A DNA stretch of 21,151 nucleotides, taken from positions 1-21,151 of the forward strand of contig JABZGZ010000017.1 in NCBI GenBank assembly GCA_015259105.1, given 5' to 3'. Made by a program: the position numbers and the translations under genes. Each line of letters begins with the position of its first letter. Position 1 is the first letter of the stretch. The stretch is from Atopobium sp. (GTDB lineage: Bacteria; Actinomycetota; Coriobacteriia; Coriobacteriales; Atopobiaceae). Shown piece by piece: positions 20,291-21,151 of this stretch. Under the pieces are notes generated by a model, which saw only the letters and a program-made list of their open reading frames with translations, was not told the DNA's origin and made no database searches.

Positions 20291-20345
20291 GCCGTATACC
20301 CTCCAATAAAAAACAGTATTTAACTGCTAAAATCCATACCATTCA

Positions 20346-20374
20346 ATTGTGCTGCTCATTAAAAAACAAGTCAA
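20346..20374 (-). promoter_or_regulatory. Promoter of the wecA-type gene
   Basis: On the minus strand TTGACT (20374-20369) and CACAAT (20351-20346) are 17 bases apart. Transcription would start near 20339, leaving a leader of about 50 bases. It is back to back with the 6S RNA promoter region. Confidence 0.65.
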
Positions 20375-20388
20375 GACTTTAATCTTTT

Positions 20389-20405
20389 TATAATCTCTTT
20401 ATAGT
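20389..20405 (+). promoter_or_regulatory. Candidate -10 elements of the 6S RNA promoter
   Basis: TATAAT (20389-20394) and TATAGT (20400-20405) precede the inferred RNA start. TATAGT is better placed for a start near 20411. No clear -35 is seen at the right distance, so which one is used stays open. Confidence 0.45.
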
Positions 20406-20410
20406 AAGAA

Positions 20411-20577
20411 TTGTCCTTCTCCCGCGGTCTAAACTGGGTGAACCGACAAGTTTTTTCAGGGAGCCTAATCTCGTGTTCAGTACAGGCATCCTTCGTTGTT
20501 AAGGAAGCTGGAACGCTCGAGTGCGGCGCCCACCTTATGAAGGTGGGTTCATAGATGACTGCGGGGAAGGATATTTT
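20411..20577 (+). ncRNA. ssrS: Probable 6S RNA
   Basis: The ends form a long closing stem: TGTCCTTCTCCCGCGGT near 20412-20428 pairs with ACTGCGGGGAAGGATA near 20557-20572, with one bulge and G-U pairs, and TTTTT follows. Inside, GGGAGCC pairs with GGCGCCC (one mismatch), then CTCG/CGAG, GTTC/GAAC and CCTT/AAGG extend the distal arm. The 3' side of the open central region holds the small hairpin CCCACCTT-ATG-AAGGTGGG followed by TTCA, as in the 6S consensus. The single long helix with a central bubble mimics an open promoter and binds RNA polymerase holoenzyme. Length about 165 bases. SRP RNA, RNase P RNA and tmRNA signatures are absent. Confidence 0.75.
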
Positions 20578-20672
20578 TGTGCTCAGACAGCTCGCTAGAA
20601 GGCTACGTTCCGCGGTAAAACGCCACGAGCCTCCTCGCAAGCCTACAGCCGCTCATTCCGCTCGCATAATCA

Positions 20673-20701
20673 TTGACATACCTGCCCTTGATTGCCACAA
20701 T
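20673..20701 (+). promoter_or_regulatory. Promoter of tRNA-Ala
   Basis: TTGACA (20673-20678), a perfect -35, and CACAAT (20696-20701) are 17 bases apart. Transcription would start about six bases before the tRNA. The stretch between the 6S RNA and this promoter (20578-20672) shows no other feature I can support. Confidence 0.8.
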
Positions 20702-20713
20702 AAGTACCGCAAC

Positions 20714-20789
20714 GGGGATATAGCTCAGTTGGGAGAGCGCTGCCTTCGCAAGGCAGAGGCCGAGGGTTCGAATCCCTTTATCTCCACCA
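20714..20789 (+). tRNA. tRNA-Ala (anticodon CGC)
   Basis: The acceptor arms GGGGATA and TATCTCC pair with a G3-U70 wobble, the identity mark for alanine. The anticodon stem CTGCC/GGCAG holds the loop TTCGCAA, so the anticodon is CGC, reading GCG. The T arm is GAGGG-TTCGAAT-CCCTT, and CCA is encoded. Confidence 0.95.
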
Positions 20790-20799
20790 TGACTTTGAC

Positions 20800-20825
20800 G
20801 CGCGCAGAGACCCTGCGCGTTTTTT
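20800..20825 (+). terminator. Terminator of tRNA-Ala
   Basis: GCGCAG pairs with CTGCGC, extended by C-G and G-T pairs, and runs into six T. It lies about ten bases after the tRNA 3' end. Confidence 0.85.
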
Positions 20826-20833
20826 ATACCACC

Positions 20834-20849
20834 ATCTGCCTGGGCAGAT
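20834..20849. promoter_or_regulatory. Palindrome ATCTGCC-TG-GGCAGAT before the radical SAM gene
   Basis: Seven-base perfect arms around two bases, 21 bases before the TTG start at 20871. It could be an operator or a small mRNA hairpin next to the ribosome site. No clear promoter is seen for the gene. Confidence 0.35.
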
Positions 20850-20858
20850 ACGACGGGA

Positions 20859-20870
20859 GGCGAGAAACCC
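20859..20870 (+). repeat. Copy of the dispersed motif overlapping a ribosome-binding site
   Basis: GGCGAGAAACCC begins inside the GGGAGG that serves as ribosome site and ends directly before the TTG start of the next gene. Confidence 0.5.
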
Positions 20871-21151
20871 TTGGGTAGTGCACCATCACCTAATACCCTT
20901 ACGTTTTCTGCCTACGACGTCTGTGAACTCTGCCCAAGGCGTTGTCATGCTCAAAGAAACGCTGGTAAAGCGGGCCTTTGTGGAGCTTCAAGCACCATTC
21001 GTGTGGCTCGTTCAGCGCTGCACTTTTGGGAGGAGCCTCCCATCTCGGGCGAGGCCGGATCAGGTGCCATATTTTTCACGGGTTGCCCGCTCAGATGTGT
21101 GTTCTGTCAGAACCATCAAATCTCGCAAGAGGGTTTTGGTAAGCCAATCAC
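20871..21151 (+). CDS. PflX-type (COG1313) radical SAM protein, N-terminal part only (runs off the right edge)
   Basis: 93 complete codons from a TTG at 20871, with GGGAGG ten bases upstream; no ATG or GTG start is in frame before the conserved part. An N-terminal four-cysteine motif, CELCPRRC (18-25) plus C37 in GKAGLCGA, is followed by LHFWEEPPISG and GSGAIFFTGCPLRCVFCQN, which carries the radical SAM CX3CX2C (C72, C76, C79) for the 4Fe-4S cluster. This layout is that of the PflX family, relatives of pyruvate-formate-lyase activating enzyme. These use SAM to make a radical on a protein or substrate, but the target of PflX is not established. The sequence is cut off after about one third. 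Confidence 0.85.
   Translation, partial: MGSAPSPNTLTFSAYDVCELCPRRCHAQRNAGKAGLCGASSTIRVARSALHFWEEPPISGEAGSGAIFFTGCPLRCVFCQNHQISQEGFGKPI

Noticed and set aside
20411..20577. Structured region considered as SRP RNA or tmRNA
   Set aside because: The GGAAGGAAGCAGC-type SRP core and tmRNA acceptor/tag features are missing, and the closing stem and CCCACC hairpin fit 6S RNA better.

Overview
The window reads as ordinary chromosome of an anaerobic actinobacterium of moderate GC, most likely class Coriobacteriia and near Atopobium/Lancefieldella/Olsenella. This is an inference from the protein character (RecJ fused to a helicase next to Rel, an acetyl-branch dap cluster, a DUF438-hemerythrin-PAS protein, a PflX-type radical SAM protein). 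No search was run. Genes are densely packed, several begin with TTG, and tRNAs encode their own CCA. I see no prophage, transposase or CRISPR array.

Bases 1-3920 (minus strand): the start of a truncated MFS transporter, a DUF1858/DUF438-hemerythrin-PAS protein, a lone RelB/DinJ-type antitoxin with its own promoter and a large dyad but no toxin, and a membrane-anchored endonuclease/exonuclease/phosphatase-family protein.

Bases 3998-10386 (plus strand): the lysine/diaminopimelate cluster. A class I/II aminotransferase is followed by a lysine riboswitch, whose downstream hairpin hides the ribosome-binding site of lysA. Then come lysA, dapA, dapB, dapH and tgt, closed by a strong terminator. Four of these genes, with the aminotransferase as candidate fifth, make or use diaminopimelate through N-acetylated intermediates. 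The deacetylase, epimerase, asd and aspartokinase are not in the window.

Bases 10479-16945: a tightly coupled operon of a RecJ-helicase fusion (about 1120 residues), a bifunctional (p)ppGpp synthetase/hydrolase Rel, and an MBL-fold hydrolase with an unusual His/Cys/Gly-rich N-terminus. Each junction is an 8-base overlap.

Bases 16980-18620: tRNA-Leu(CAA), then the infC-rpmI-rplT operon behind a structured leader with an attenuator-like terminator.

Bases 18621-19069: a gene-free stretch between convergent genes. It holds a degenerate tandem array with a period near 31 bases, several perfect hairpins, a hexanucleotide repeat, and copies of a short motif (core GGCGAGAAAC) that recurs in other intergenic regions. 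This is the least explained part of the window.

Bases 19070-21151: a WecA/TagO-type phosphoglycosyl transferase (minus), a divergent probable 6S RNA, tRNA-Ala(CGC) with promoter and terminator, and the start of a PflX-type (COG1313) radical SAM protein that runs off the end.
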